From a bacterium (GTDB taxonomy: Bacteria > Orphanbacterota > Orphanbacteria > Orphanbacterales > Orphanbacteraceae), in contig JALGYY010000017.1 in the NCBI GenBank assembly GCA_025782575.1, positions 237,892-301,891 of the forward strand: a stretch of DNA of 64,000 nucleotides. Reading direction: 5' to 3'. The notes under the pieces are model-generated. The model did no database searches. It was not told the origin of the DNA and saw nothing but the letters and a program-made list of their open reading frames with translations. Positions 1-9,242 of the stretch are shown here, one piece after another. The stretch's first letter is position 1; each line of letters starts with the position of its first letter. Both the position numbers and the translations under genes were made by a program.

Positions 1-97
1 TGAATTGCCTCGGTAGATTTTCGCAATTTTATCAGTTCAATTTCACAAGTGTCAAGATACCGACCACCTCCGGCGATCCCGTCCGAATCGGTCTCCG

Positions 98-2230
98 TCA
101 GCTTTTAAGAGGTTCGATCGTCGTCTCCCCTCGATCATCCGACGGCGCATCGATATTCAGCTCCCGATCGTAGTCGATGGCATAGGCGGGGGGATCCCCT
201 CCGGGCCCCTGCAGGTAGTGGTCCATCCAGCGCATCAGGCGAACGCTGTAGTCGAACCGAGCCGCTGCCCGCGTGTTGCCGTGCGCTTCTTCCGGATAGT
301 ACACAAGTCGTACCGGAGCCGACCCTCTCCACTTGAGATGGCGATAGAGTTCGAGTGACTGACTTGGATTGACCCGGGTATCTTTTTCACCGTGCATGAT
401 GAGCAGTGGTGTTTTCGAGCGGTCAGCATAGTAGACCGGACTCCGCTCCATTACGTAGTCGTAATCTTCCCAGGGTAACTTGAGATCATGGACCATATAA
501 ATCTCGTTAGGGATATCGGTTTCTCCCCACTTCGAAGCCCTGTTCGACACACCTATGTTCATGACCGCGGCGGCGAATCGATCGGAATAGTAAGTGGCGG
601 CCCATGCCGAAGCGTAGCCACCGTAAGACCCGCCGGTAATCCCCACGCGATCCCCGTCGACAATTCCTTTATTCATCAGATGATCCACTGCGTCCACATA
701 GTCGTCGAACTCCGCTCCGGCGGCGTCTCCCTGGCTCAGTTTGGAAAACGCGACACCCCGGCCCGTACTTCCCCTGTAATTGGGAAAGAAAACGGCATAA
801 CCCCGCGCAGCCGCTGTCTGCCCGGGTCGGGCATAGCTTGTGGACCAGCCGTTCCGGTAGTGTGATTCGGGACCGCCATGAATGACAAGAACCAGCGGGT
901 ACTTCTCGCCAGGACGCTCTTGAAGCGGCCTTATCAGAATCCCCTCGAGGTCGAGACCGTCTCTCGCTTTATAGGAGACAACTTCCTGGGTGGCGAGTTC
1001 GACCTGATCAAGCCAGGGGTTACTGTTCGTGAGGCGCCGGGGGGGATCACGGCCCACATCATAAAGATAGACCTCCCGGGGATGCCGTGGAGTTTCGGCA
1101 ATCAGAGCGGCCCGTCCCCCGTTCTTCGAGAGCGAAAAGCCCCGCACAATCGGCCCGCCCGTGTGGACAAGCTGTGTCCGGTCTCCTCCCGATCGATTCA
1201 CCTCGCCGATCGTCGTCCAGACACCCTCATCGACAACGAAGAGCAGATGGTCATCGCCGCGCCATCCGACAAACGCAATGTGTCCCTCAATACCGGGCAG
1301 GAGATCGACCAGATCACCGCCGGAAGCTGAAGCGACGGTCAATCGACCTTCACGTGGGTCATGAGCATCTTCCCCTGTGATCGCCATGACATGTTCGGAG
1401 TCCGTGCTCCAGCGAAGGGCACCCAGTTTCCCGGGATTATCAATGCGGGTCAGGATCTCTCCTGTTTCGACATCAAGGAGATGTATTTTTCGCTTCATGT
1501 ATCGATCATCGATATGGGGAGTCGGTGCGAGCCCCACGACCAGAGTGGTGCCGTCTGGGCTCCAGCGCAAGCCGGACGCCGAGCCCTCGTGATCAAGAGG
1601 TTCCGGATGTAAACCGCCTGAATCCATCGAACCGATCCAGATCTGAACGCGCTTCTTGGTCTCTTCATAAACCTTGGCGTTAAAACCCTTGTCCTTATAT
1701 TTCTCAGTTTTCTCATCCTCGGGAATCGTCGCAAGGAACGCGATCCGCTCCCCGTTCGGACTCAGCGCGAACTCCTTGATATCCTCATCCCAGCAGACAA
1801 CCAGGTTCGATTCGCCACCGTCTATGGGGATCAGATGGACTCCCTTCTTCTGACAGTCACCCCGTTTGGCGAGAAAGGCGACTCCCGCTCCGTCCGCCGA
1901 CCAGGCAATACGGCTCACCTGGACATCCCCCCCCACGAATGTGCGGTCATTCCCTTCGCCATCCACAATATGGAGTTCGGTCCATGCTTTGCCGTCCTCA
2001 TCCGCAAGCGGCTCCCGCGGAACGCGCAGCACGTATGCCACCCACTCCCCGCCGGGCGCGATGGCGACTTCTACCACATCGCGCAGTCCGGCGACCTGTC
2101 GAAGGTTCATCCCATCTGCCAGGCAGCAAGAGTAATAGATGGTTGAGGCGGCGAGCAGGAGAAAAAGAGAACTCGACGCTCTGTTGATCAGAAGGGTGAA
2201 TGCGCTTCGATTCATCGAAAGCCATTTCAT
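98..2230 (-). CDS. Exported S9-family (prolyl oligopeptidase/acylaminoacyl peptidase) serine peptidase
   Basis: This is a 710-residue serine peptidase of the S9 family, which cleaves short peptides. The N-terminus has a hydrophobic segment (about residues 17-35) that looks like a signal peptide or lipoprotein-like leader. A seven-bladed propeller region follows (about 40-420), and then an alpha/beta-hydrolase domain. The catalytic triad is readable: Ser535 in GGSYGGY, Asp617 in GEKDTRV and His650 in EEAHGN. I chose the ATG at 2230 because GGGAGGA lies just upstream; a GTG six codons earlier includes this ribosome-binding site and is unlikely to be used. It is the last gene of a minus-strand group with trkA and trkH. 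No functional link to potassium transport is evident, so it is probably only co-transcribed. Confidence 0.93.
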   Translation of the reverse strand: MKWLSMNRSAFTLLINRASSSLFLLLAASTIYYSCCLADGMNLRQVAGLRDVVEVAIAPGGEWVAYVLRVPREPLADEDGKAWTELHIVDGEGNDRTFVGGDVQVSRIAWSADGAGVAFLAKRGDCQKKGVHLIPIDGGESNLVVCWDEDIKEFALSPNGERIAFLATIPEDEKTEKYKDKGFNAKVYEETKKRVQIWIGSMDSGGLHPEPLDHEGSASGLRWSPDGTTLVVGLAPTPHIDDRYMKRKIHLLDVETGEILTRIDNPGKLGALRWSTDSEHVMAITGEDAHDPREGRLTVASASGGDLVDLLPGIEGHIAFVGWRGDDHLLFVVDEGVWTTIGEVNRSGGDRTQLVHTGGPIVRGFSLSKNGGRAALIAETPRHPREVYLYDVGRDPPRRLTNSNPWLDQVELATQEVVSYKARDGLDLEGILIRPLQERPGEKYPLVLVIHGGPESHYRNGWSTSYARPGQTAAARGYAVFFPNYRGSTGRGVAFSKLSQGDAAGAEFDDYVDAVDHLMNKGIVDGDRVGITGGSYGGYASAWAATYYSDRFAAAVMNIGVSNRASKWGETDIPNEIYMVHDLKLPWEDYDYVMERSPVYYADRSKTPLLIMHGEKDTRVNPSQSLELYRHLKWRGSAPVRLVYYPEEAHGNTRAAARFDYSVRLMRWMDHYLQGPGGDPPAYAIDYDRELNIDAPSDDRGETTIEPLKS

Positions 2231-2274
2231 TTTGCGAATTCCTCCCACACGACTGAACCAGTCGTTACTGAATC

Positions 2275-3714
2275 TTACTTACGCCAGAATGAGGGGAAGA
2301 AGAGCACGAAGACCGTAAAGATCTCGAGCCTCCCGAGGAGCATGAACCATGTCAGTATGAGTTTCCCCACCATCGGAATCCGCACATAGTGATCGGTCGG
2401 GCCGACGTCCCCGAAGCCGGGCCCGATGTTGCTGAGACATGCGACCACCGATGCGCCGGCCGTCACGAAATCGAGTCCCAGTAGGGACATCACAAACGAA
2501 CCGACGACGAAAAGCCCCATGTAGAGGGCGAAGAATCCGAGGATGGACTGCATCACCTCGTCAGGCACTGCTTTCCTGTCGACTTTCAGAATGCGCACAC
2601 CCCTCGGATGGATATGGTGAAAGAGTTGGTGATACGCGTGCTTCACGATCAGTAGAATACGCACGACCTTCATGCCACCACCTGTCGATCCCGCACAACC
2701 ACCGAGGAACATGAGGAAAAGGAGGATGTACTGGCTGAGTACGGGCCAGAGTTCGTAGTCGGCAGTCGTGAATCCAGTGGTAGTCGTGATCGCAAGTACC
2801 TGGAAAATCGTATCTACCGCATTGTTCCCGACGCCATCGTAACGCGCCAGATTACCAATGAAAATAATGATAAAGGCTACGAGAAGGACCGTGACGAAAA
2901 ACCGGAATTCGTGACTTTTCCAATAAGATCCGACCCGGCCTCGGAGAGCGTAAAAATGAAGAGAGAAGTTGACGCCCGCGAAGAGCATGAAGGTCGTAAC
3001 TACCAGATGGATATAAGGACTGTTCCATGCACCGATGCTCTCGTTACGGGTGGAAAAACCCCCTGTGGCAAGGGTGGCGAAAGAATGGCATACCGACTCA
3101 TAAAAACTCATTCCCCCCACCATGAGCAAGATGGTCTCCGCGAGTGTAAGGAGGAAATACACACCCCATAAAACCTTCGCGGTATCTTGAATTCGGGGAT
3201 AAAGGCGATCGGCTGTCGGCCCCGGCACTTCTGCCTGGAAAAGCTGCATCCCCCCGACCCCGAGGAAGGGAAGGATGGCGAGGGTGAGCACAATAATCCC
3301 CATACCGCCGATCCAATGAGTGGTGGCCCGCCAGAATAAAACGCTTTCCGGCACGACATCCAGGTTGGCGATCACCGTGGCCCCGGTAGTCGAGAAACCG
3401 GACATGGATTCGAAATACGCGTCGATCGGATTTCCCAGCGTGCCCGAAAAAAGGAAGGGAAGAGCGCCGAAAACGGCGAATGCGAGCCAGCCGAGCGTGA
3501 CGATTCCGAAACCCTCGCGATAGCTCAGACGGATAGGTGCGCGGATCCCCCAGAACAGGCTCGCACCTGCAATGAGGGAAATGACTGACGAAATGACGAA
3601 GGCCATGACGGCACTGTCACGATAATAAAGAGAGAACGGAATCGGAGTGAGCAGCATCACTCCGAGAAAGAGTAGCAATGCTCCGAGAGTCTTGAAGGTA
3701 GCTCTGGTATTCAT
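2275..3714 (-). CDS. trkH: TrkH/KtrB-family potassium uptake channel subunit
   Basis: This 479-residue integral membrane protein has many hydrophobic helices and the repeated pore-loop segments of the Trk/Ktr superfamily, for example SMSGFSTTGATV near residue 105, ATGGFSTR near 217, TTTTGFTTAD near 312 and a fourth loop near residue 430. It is the potassium-conducting subunit in the inner membrane. It lies 30 bases downstream of trkA on the same strand, so the RCK regulator and the channel are made together, as in many bacteria. The start ATG at 3714 directly precedes the first membrane helix. The ribosome-binding site is weak, which fits translational coupling to trkA. Length and pattern are normal for TrkH. 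Confidence 0.95.
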   Translation of the reverse strand: MNTRATFKTLGALLLFLGVMLLTPIPFSLYYRDSAVMAFVISSVISLIAGASLFWGIRAPIRLSYREGFGIVTLGWLAFAVFGALPFLFSGTLGNPIDAYFESMSGFSTTGATVIANLDVVPESVLFWRATTHWIGGMGIIVLTLAILPFLGVGGMQLFQAEVPGPTADRLYPRIQDTAKVLWGVYFLLTLAETILLMVGGMSFYESVCHSFATLATGGFSTRNESIGAWNSPYIHLVVTTFMLFAGVNFSLHFYALRGRVGSYWKSHEFRFFVTVLLVAFIIIFIGNLARYDGVGNNAVDTIFQVLAITTTTGFTTADYELWPVLSQYILLFLMFLGGCAGSTGGGMKVVRILLIVKHAYHQLFHHIHPRGVRILKVDRKAVPDEVMQSILGFFALYMGLFVVGSFVMSLLGLDFVTAGASVVACLSNIGPGFGDVGPTDHYVRIPMVGKLILTWFMLLGRLEIFTVFVLFFPSFWRK

Positions 3715-3744
3715 CCGCTAACAGCCCTAAGTTCGAGGAGTTCT

Positions 3745-5088
3745 CTACGTAAAGAACTGTTCTACTTTCTTCACCGCATCGGGGAGAGTGAAGATGATGA
3801 CGTGATCGCCTGCCTGGAGGCGGTCGTCTCCGCTCGGTATGTGCACATCGTCACCGCGAACAAGAGCGCCGATGATCGCACCCGAGGGAAACTTCAGGTC
3901 GACCAGCTTCTTGCTCGAGTGCGGGCTGCCCGATGGGATGATCAGTTCGAGCACTTCGGCGTTGCTCTGCTCTACAGGAGCGACTTTGAGAACTTCTCCA
4001 CGCCGCACGAATTTCAGTACGGCACTCGCCGTAGCAAGCCGGGGGCTGATTGTGGCATCCACACCGAGCGAGGGAGCAAGCGACAAAAGTTCCGGTTGAT
4101 CGACCAGCGCGATCACCCGCCGCGCTCCGCTTTTCTTCGCAAGAAGGGAACAGAGAATATTGGACTGGTCGTCGTTCGTCACCGCAATGAAGGCGTCCGC
4201 TTCTTCGATACCTTCGTTGCGAAGTGTATCGATATCCGTTCCTTCCGTACAGAGCACCAGAGCATGGTCGAGGCGGTCGGCGATTTCGCGGCACCGTTCT
4301 TCGTTCCGCTCGATAATCTTCACGTCACAGCCGGTCGCGTCCAGCCGGCGCCCGAGTTCGAAGCCGATTCTCCCCCCTCCCATGATGAACACTTTTTTCG
4401 TCTGCTGCTTCTGAAAACCGAAAAGATATCGAATCGCCTCGAGGTCTTCCTTGTTGCAGACGAAGAAGACCGTATCGCCCACCTCGATCCGGTCATCCCC
4501 ACCGGGAATGATCGTTTCGTCGTTCCGGGTGATCGCGGCCAGAACGAGCCGGTACATTCCTCTGATGTCACCAAGCTCGCGCAAACTGATCCCCGCGAGA
4601 GGGCTGCTGCTCCGAATGGGATAGCCGAGAAACACGACACGTCCATCAGCGAACTCCGCCACTTCGGTAGCACTCGAATAACGGACTACACTGAATATTT
4701 CCTCTGCTACGACGATCTGGGGATTGATCAGGAGATCGATTCCGAATTTATCCGCACTCAGCTTGCCGCCGTCTTTGGAGTATTGCAGGCTCTTGACGCG
4801 GGCGATCTTTCGGGGAACACGATATTCTTCGGCAAGAAGACAAGCGACGAGATTAACCTCGTCCTGATTGGTTACGGCGATAAAGAGATCCGCTTTTTCG
4901 ATGCCGGCATCTTCAAGGACGGATGCATCCGCCCCGTTTCCATGAACCACGAGGGCATTGACCTTGTCGCCAAGGAGCCGCTCCCTTTCCCGGTCGCGCT
5001 CGATGACGGTAATGTCATGCCCTTCTTTAGAAAGTCGGTCGGCAATATGATAGCCCACCTCTCCCGCGCCGACGATAATCCCTCTCAT
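3745..5088 (-). CDS. trkA: TrkA, NAD-binding RCK regulator of Trk potassium uptake
   Basis: This is a 447-residue cytoplasmic protein with two tandem RCK units, each an N-terminal Rossmann domain plus a C-terminal RCK_C domain. The nucleotide-binding loops are GAGEVGYH at residues 5-12 and GGGRIGFELG in the second half. It gates TrkH in response to nucleotides. The open reading frame extends 58 codons upstream, but that extension is arginine-rich and unlike TrkA. The ATG at 5088 puts the Rossmann strand at the very N-terminus (MRGIIVGAGEVG) and has a GGCGGAG ribosome-binding site, so I start there. A long open frame on the opposite strand (3802-5169) is a codon-bias shadow. Confidence 0.96.
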   Translation of the reverse strand: MRGIIVGAGEVGYHIADRLSKEGHDITVIERDRERERLLGDKVNALVVHGNGADASVLEDAGIEKADLFIAVTNQDEVNLVACLLAEEYRVPRKIARVKSLQYSKDGGKLSADKFGIDLLINPQIVVAEEIFSVVRYSSATEVAEFADGRVVFLGYPIRSSSPLAGISLRELGDIRGMYRLVLAAITRNDETIIPGGDDRIEVGDTVFFVCNKEDLEAIRYLFGFQKQQTKKVFIMGGGRIGFELGRRLDATGCDVKIIERNEERCREIADRLDHALVLCTEGTDIDTLRNEGIEEADAFIAVTNDDQSNILCSLLAKKSGARRVIALVDQPELLSLAPSLGVDATISPRLATASAVLKFVRRGEVLKVAPVEQSNAEVLELIIPSGSPHSSKKLVDLKFPSGAIIGALVRGDDVHIPSGDDRLQAGDHVIIFTLPDAVKKVEQFFT

Positions 5089-5335
5089 GGTTCGATGATT
5101 TTCTCCGCCGGCTCGGCGCCCCGAACCGGGCCAGATCCAGTTCTTCAGCGGCCCGCGGATGCAGCATAGACGCCTGCCCGGCCTCCAGGCAAGGAGATTC
5201 GCCCACTCACCCTGTCTGCCCCGGACACCCTCTTGATCCCACAGTGAATTGGTCCTTTTCAATCGAACTGAACCTCGGTAACCTCATGAAAACTCATCCG
5301 GTATGGGAATAATACGAATAGCGGGGCCTGGTTCG

Positions 5336-7114
5336 ATGAACTTCGAAATGATTTATGTACTCGCCTTGATGGCCGTAGGCGTAGTGCTTTTCGCTATCGA
5401 AAAACTGCGAGTAGACGTGGTCGCCCTCCTGATCGTGGTGGCGATTCTCGGCGCCGGAATCCTCTCCCCCGAGGAGGGTCTTCGAGGCTTCAGCAACAAC
5501 GCGACCCTCACCATCGGCGCGATGTTCGTATTGAGCGCGGGATTATTCAAATCAGGGGCGGTGAATTTCTTCGGAGTCTACCTCGCCCGGATCGCCCGAA
5601 AGAATTTCTGGATGGCCCTTGCGGCAGTCATGATCTCCATCGGCATTATCTCAGCGTTCATCAACAACACGGCTGCTGTGGCGATTTTCATGCCGATCGT
5701 ATTGGGGGTTGCGCGAGAGCTTCGCATGAGCTCATCGAGACTGCTCATGCCGCTCTCGTTCGCTTCGATGCTCGGCGGCACCTGCACTCTGATCGGGACA
5801 TCCACTAATATTCTCGTCAGCTCGATCGCTGAGTCGCACGGCCAGACCCCGTTCGGCATGTTCGAATTCTCCATGCTCGGTCTTGTTTTCTTTGTGATCG
5901 GCTTCCTATACATGCTTCTGGTCGGGGCTCGCATGATCCCGGAGCGGCGCCCCCCGGGCGACCTGGTGGACGCCTTCGGCATGAACCACTACCTGACCGA
6001 GGTCGTTCTTCTCCCCGAATGTGCCTCCGTAGGACTATCGCTCGCTGCATCGCCTCTGGTCAATGATCTCGACATCGATGTGCTCGAGGTGAGACGGGAA
6101 GAGCGGCAGTTCCTCCTGCCCACACCGTATCTCATTCTCAAGGCGGGCGATGTCCTCCGTGTACGAGGGGACATCGAGAAGATTCGTCTACTCCAGAAAA
6201 ACGAAGGGATCGAACTTCGGACGGATCTCGATATTCGTGAAGGGGACTTGTCGAGCGAGGAGGTGGTTCTGGTAGAAGCGGTGATCGCCCCCAATTCACC
6301 TTTCCAGGGGCGATCAGTTGAAAGTGTGCGGTTCAGGAATCTGCTCGGAGCAACCGTCCTCGCCATCCGCCACCGGAACGAGCTCGTTCATGAAAACCTT
6401 CGTACCGCCAAGCTGACCGCCGGCGACGCGCTGCTCCTGGAGATTCGCCGAAACAGGCTTGAAGCTCTCAAGGCCCGAGACGATTTCGTTCTTGTCTCCG
6501 AATTCGACGTGGAGACCTTCCGGCAGTCGAAAGTGGTGCCGTCCATCCTGATCGTAGCCGGAGTTGTTCTGGTCGCGTCGCTCGGCATACTGCCGATCGT
6601 CGTCAGCGCCCTGGTGGGATGTGTCCTCATGATTCTGACACGATGCCTGGATGCGGAAGAGGCATACGCGGCGGTCGACTGGAAGGTGATCGTTCTGCTT
6701 GCGGGGGTGCTTTCGCTCGGCACCGCGCTCGAGAAGACGGGCGCAGCAGCACTCCTGTCTGACGGCCTGATCTCTGTGGTCGGCCAATGGGGGCCGGTCG
6801 CACTGGTAAGCGCGTTTTTCCTCCTCACCTCGCTTCTGACCGCCGTCATGTCGAACGGCGCGACGGCAGCGCTCCTCGCTCCCGTAGCGATCACAACAGC
6901 GGAACTTCTCGGCGTGAGTGCGAGACCATTTCTGATGGCGGTTACATTCGCGGCATCAGTCAGTTTCATGACTCCGGTGGGATATCAGACAAACACGATC
7001 ATCTATGGTCCGGGGCAGTACCGCTTCGCGGACTTCATCAGAGTCGGAACACCGCTGAACCTCATCCTATGGATCGTAGCGACCATCATGATTCCCCGCA
7101 TCTGGCCGTTCTAG
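5336..7114 (+). CDS. SLC13/DASS-family anion permease with central RCK_C domains
   Basis: This inner-membrane transporter of about 592 residues belongs to the SLC13 (ion transporter) group. Hydrophobic helices flank a soluble central region (about residues 215-390) with two RCK_C-type units, around ILKAGDVLRVRGD and LTAGDALLLEIRR. Family signature segments are NNTAAVAIFMP near residue 115 and SNGATAALLAPVAI near 505. Such proteins carry sulfate, phosphate or dicarboxylates; the sequence does not tell which. It is divergent from trkA. An in-frame ATG at 5303 would add 11 residues. I prefer 5336 because the first helix starts there, but neither start has a strong ribosome-binding site. Sulfate is an attractive guess given the sulfate-reduction operon in this window, but that is inference. 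Confidence 0.88.
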   Translation: MNFEMIYVLALMAVGVVLFAIEKLRVDVVALLIVVAILGAGILSPEEGLRGFSNNATLTIGAMFVLSAGLFKSGAVNFFGVYLARIARKNFWMALAAVMISIGIISAFINNTAAVAIFMPIVLGVARELRMSSSRLLMPLSFASMLGGTCTLIGTSTNILVSSIAESHGQTPFGMFEFSMLGLVFFVIGFLYMLLVGARMIPERRPPGDLVDAFGMNHYLTEVVLLPECASVGLSLAASPLVNDLDIDVLEVRREERQFLLPTPYLILKAGDVLRVRGDIEKIRLLQKNEGIELRTDLDIREGDLSSEEVVLVEAVIAPNSPFQGRSVESVRFRNLLGATVLAIRHRNELVHENLRTAKLTAGDALLLEIRRNRLEALKARDDFVLVSEFDVETFRQSKVVPSILIVAGVVLVASLGILPIVVSALVGCVLMILTRCLDAEEAYAAVDWKVIVLLAGVLSLGTALEKTGAAALLSDGLISVVGQWGPVALVSAFFLLTSLLTAVMSNGATAALLAPVAITTAELLGVSARPFLMAVTFAASVSFMTPVGYQTNTIIYGPGQYRFADFIRVGTPLNLILWIVATIMIPRIWPF

Positions 7115-7143
7115 CCCGATATCTCGCCGGCTATCTACGTTGA

Positions 7144-7455
7144 TCACATAAATCCAAGCTCTAACTTGGCCGCCTCCGTCATCTTGTCAGGGGTCCAGGG
7201 CGGATCCCATACAATAGTTACTTTGGCCGATGTAACACCTTCGACACTGAGAGCGGTCTGCTCGACTCGCAAGGGAAGACTCTGCGCTTCAGGACAATTG
7301 GGGCTCGTCAACGTCATGGTAATCGCCACCGCACCGTCTTCGGCGACATCAACATTGTAGATCAGTCCCAGCTCATAAATGTTGATAGGGATTTCAGGAT
7401 CATAGACGGTCTGGACCACGCGGATCACCTTCTCTTTGATCTCTTCGGTAGTCAT
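7144..7455 (-). CDS. sufT: SufT-like MIP18/DUF59 Fe-S assembly factor
   Basis: This 103-residue protein is of the MIP18 (DUF59) family. Hallmarks are DPEIPINIYELGLIY near residues 19-33 and TSPNCP near 50-55. Members help mature iron-sulfur proteins, and this form commonly ends SUF operons in bacteria that lack ISC. It is the last gene of the suf operon, 27 bases after sufU. The stop is only 29 bases from the convergent permease gene, with no clear terminator hairpin between them. Confidence 0.93.
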   Translation of the reverse strand: MTTEEIKEKVIRVVQTVYDPEIPINIYELGLIYNVDVAEDGAVAITMTLTSPNCPEAQSLPLRVEQTALSVEGVTSAKVTIVWDPPWTPDKMTEAAKLELGFM

Positions 7456-7482
7456 GGCTCTTTTCTCCCCGGGGGCTCCCGT

Positions 7483-7935
7483 CTATTCGGTAGTGACCGC
7501 GCCATCCTTATTTTGAAGCGCGGAATGAATGGTGTGCCAGGGCAATGTCGCGCACTTGACTCGCACAGGGAACTGCCGGACCCCGGCAAAAACGACTAGT
7601 TTGCCGAGTCCTTCCGCGTCTCCCTCGACTGACGGATCCCCGGTCAGCATTTCATGGAACAACTGAAAGAGCTTCTCGGCCTCCTGGATCGTCTTACCCG
7701 CGAGAATCTGGGTCATCATGGAAGCGGATGCCGTGGAGATCGCGCATCCCTCACCTTGAAAGGAGACTTCCTTGACTACATCCCCTTCAAGCTGAAGAAA
7801 AATCGTGAGCTTGTCCCCGCATAGGGGATTGTGCCCGACAGCCTGCCGGTCCGCCCCTTCTATTCGATGAAAATTCCGCGGGTTCTTGCCGTGGTCGAGA
7901 ATGACCTCCTGATAGAGGTCGCGTAGGTCGGACAT
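7483..7935 (-). CDS. sufU: SufU, IscU-like Fe-S scaffold / SufS sulfur acceptor
   Basis: This 150-residue protein begins MSDLRDLYQEVILDHGKNPRN, typical of SufU. The three conserved cysteines are visible in NPLCGD, GEGCAIS and VKCATLPW. SufU accepts persulfide sulfur from SufS, or acts as a scaffold, in bacteria with this operon type. The frame is open 44 codons further upstream, but that part overlaps sufS. The ATG at 7935 shares one base with the sufS stop (TGATG), a usual sign of translational coupling. Confidence 0.96.
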   Translation of the reverse strand: MSDLRDLYQEVILDHGKNPRNFHRIEGADRQAVGHNPLCGDKLTIFLQLEGDVVKEVSFQGEGCAISTASASMMTQILAGKTIQEAEKLFQLFHEMLTGDPSVEGDAEGLGKLVVFAGVRQFPVRVKCATLPWHTIHSALQNKDGAVTTE

Positions 7936-9242
7936 CAGCAAAACACCTCGAGTACCGTTCGAATTCCGCGGGCCAGGCGATCCAGCTCTTCTTTCGTATT
8001 GTAGCAGGCTATGGACGCCCGTGCCGTAGCGGGAACGCCGAAGCGATGCATCACGGGCTGCGTGCAATGATGGCCGGTCCGAATCGCGATTCCCTCCTTG
8101 TCGAGAATCGTGCCTATGTCGTGAGGATGAATGCCGTCGATCACGAACGAAATCACCGCCGATTTCTCTTTCGCCCTTCCGATGATCCTGATCTCGGGGA
8201 ACTCCCCGAGAAGCCCCTCGCCATAGCTGAGCAATTCATGCTCGTAGCCCCCGACGAGATCGAGATCCAGATGGGAGAGATAGTCGACCGCCGTCCCGAG
8301 CCCGATGCCGCCGGCAATGTCAGGCGTGCCCGCCTCGAATTTATGCGGGAGATCAGCGTAGGTCGTTCCCTCGAACGAGACCGTACGGATCATATCCCCG
8401 CCCCCCTGCCAGGGAGGCATCTTCTCCAGGATTTCCCGACGACCGTAAAGAACACCAACCCCTGTAGGCCCGAACATTTTATGGCCCGAAAACGCGTAGA
8501 AGTCGCAGCCGATATCGCGGACATCGATTTTCTTGTGAGCGATCGCCTGCGCGCCGTCGATCAGAACTACCGCACCCTCTTCATGAGCTCTGCGTGTGAT
8601 TTCCTTTACCGGATTCACGGTGCCCAGTGAATTCGACTGGTGAGTAACCGCAACGAGTTTCGTTCGGGGACCGAGGAGTTTCTCGTACTCCTCGAAGATA
8701 AACTCCCCGTCATCGTCGATCGGTACGACCATGAGTTTCGCCCCTGTACGCTCACAGAGAAGTTGCCAGGGAACAATATTGGAGTGATGCTCCATGTGGG
8801 AAATGAGGATCTCGTCCCCCTCCCCGACAGCCATCTGCCCGAAAGAGTTCGCCACCAGATTGATCGCCTCAGTGGTGCCCCGCAGAAAGATGATCTCCTC
8901 CGTCTCCTTCGCGTTGATAAGAGTGCGCAATTTGACTCGGGACTCTTCGTACGCCGCCGTAGCTCGCTCGCTGAGCGCATAAACTCCGCGATGAATATTG
9001 GAGTAACAGCCTGTGTAGAAAACATTGAGCGCTTCGAGAACACAGCTCGGCTTCTGAGCACTCGCCGCGCTGTCGAGAAACGTCAGCGGATGCCCGTTGA
9101 TGATTGTCTTCAGTATAGGGAAGTCTCTCCGGACCCTCGCCACGTCGAAGGTTTGCTGAGGCTCACGGGACACGAGATCAGCCTGCTTCCCGGTGCCGGG
9201 GAGCCGGTCATCATTGCGAGTCGACGGGGAGACGGGTTTCAT
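7935..9242 (-). CDS. sufS: SufS cysteine desulfurase (PLP-dependent)
   Basis: This fold-type I PLP enzyme of 435 residues releases sulfur from cysteine for Fe-S cluster building. The PLP lysine lies in SGHKMFGP and the catalytic Cys393 in RTGHHCTQP. The N-terminal part has RRDFPILKTIINGHPLTFLDSAASAQKP, standard for group II desulfurases. Two ATGs lie two codons apart (9248 and 9242). AAAGGA sits six bases before the second, which also makes an ATGA overlap with the sufD stop, so I take 9242. It works with SufU, encoded next. Confidence 0.97.
   Translation of the reverse strand: MKPVSPSTRNDDRLPGTGKQADLVSREPQQTFDVARVRRDFPILKTIINGHPLTFLDSAASAQKPSCVLEALNVFYTGCYSNIHRGVYALSERATAAYEESRVKLRTLINAKETEEIIFLRGTTEAINLVANSFGQMAVGEGDEILISHMEHHSNIVPWQLLCERTGAKLMVVPIDDDGEFIFEEYEKLLGPRTKLVAVTHQSNSLGTVNPVKEITRRAHEEGAVVLIDGAQAIAHKKIDVRDIGCDFYAFSGHKMFGPTGVGVLYGRREILEKMPPWQGGGDMIRTVSFEGTTYADLPHKFEAGTPDIAGGIGLGTAVDYLSHLDLDLVGGYEHELLSYGEGLLGEFPEIRIIGRAKEKSAVISFVIDGIHPHDIGTILDKEGIAIRTGHHCTQPVMHRFGVPATARASIACYNTKEELDRLARGIRTVLEVFC

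Noticed and set aside
5121-5145. GCCTG...CAGGC hairpin upstream of trkA
   Set aside because: Five-base arms with a nine-base loop are not beyond chance in this GC-rich stretch, and no function is indicated.
7115-7143. Possible bidirectional terminator between the permease and sufT
   Set aside because: The 29-base gap has no stem with a T-run in either direction.
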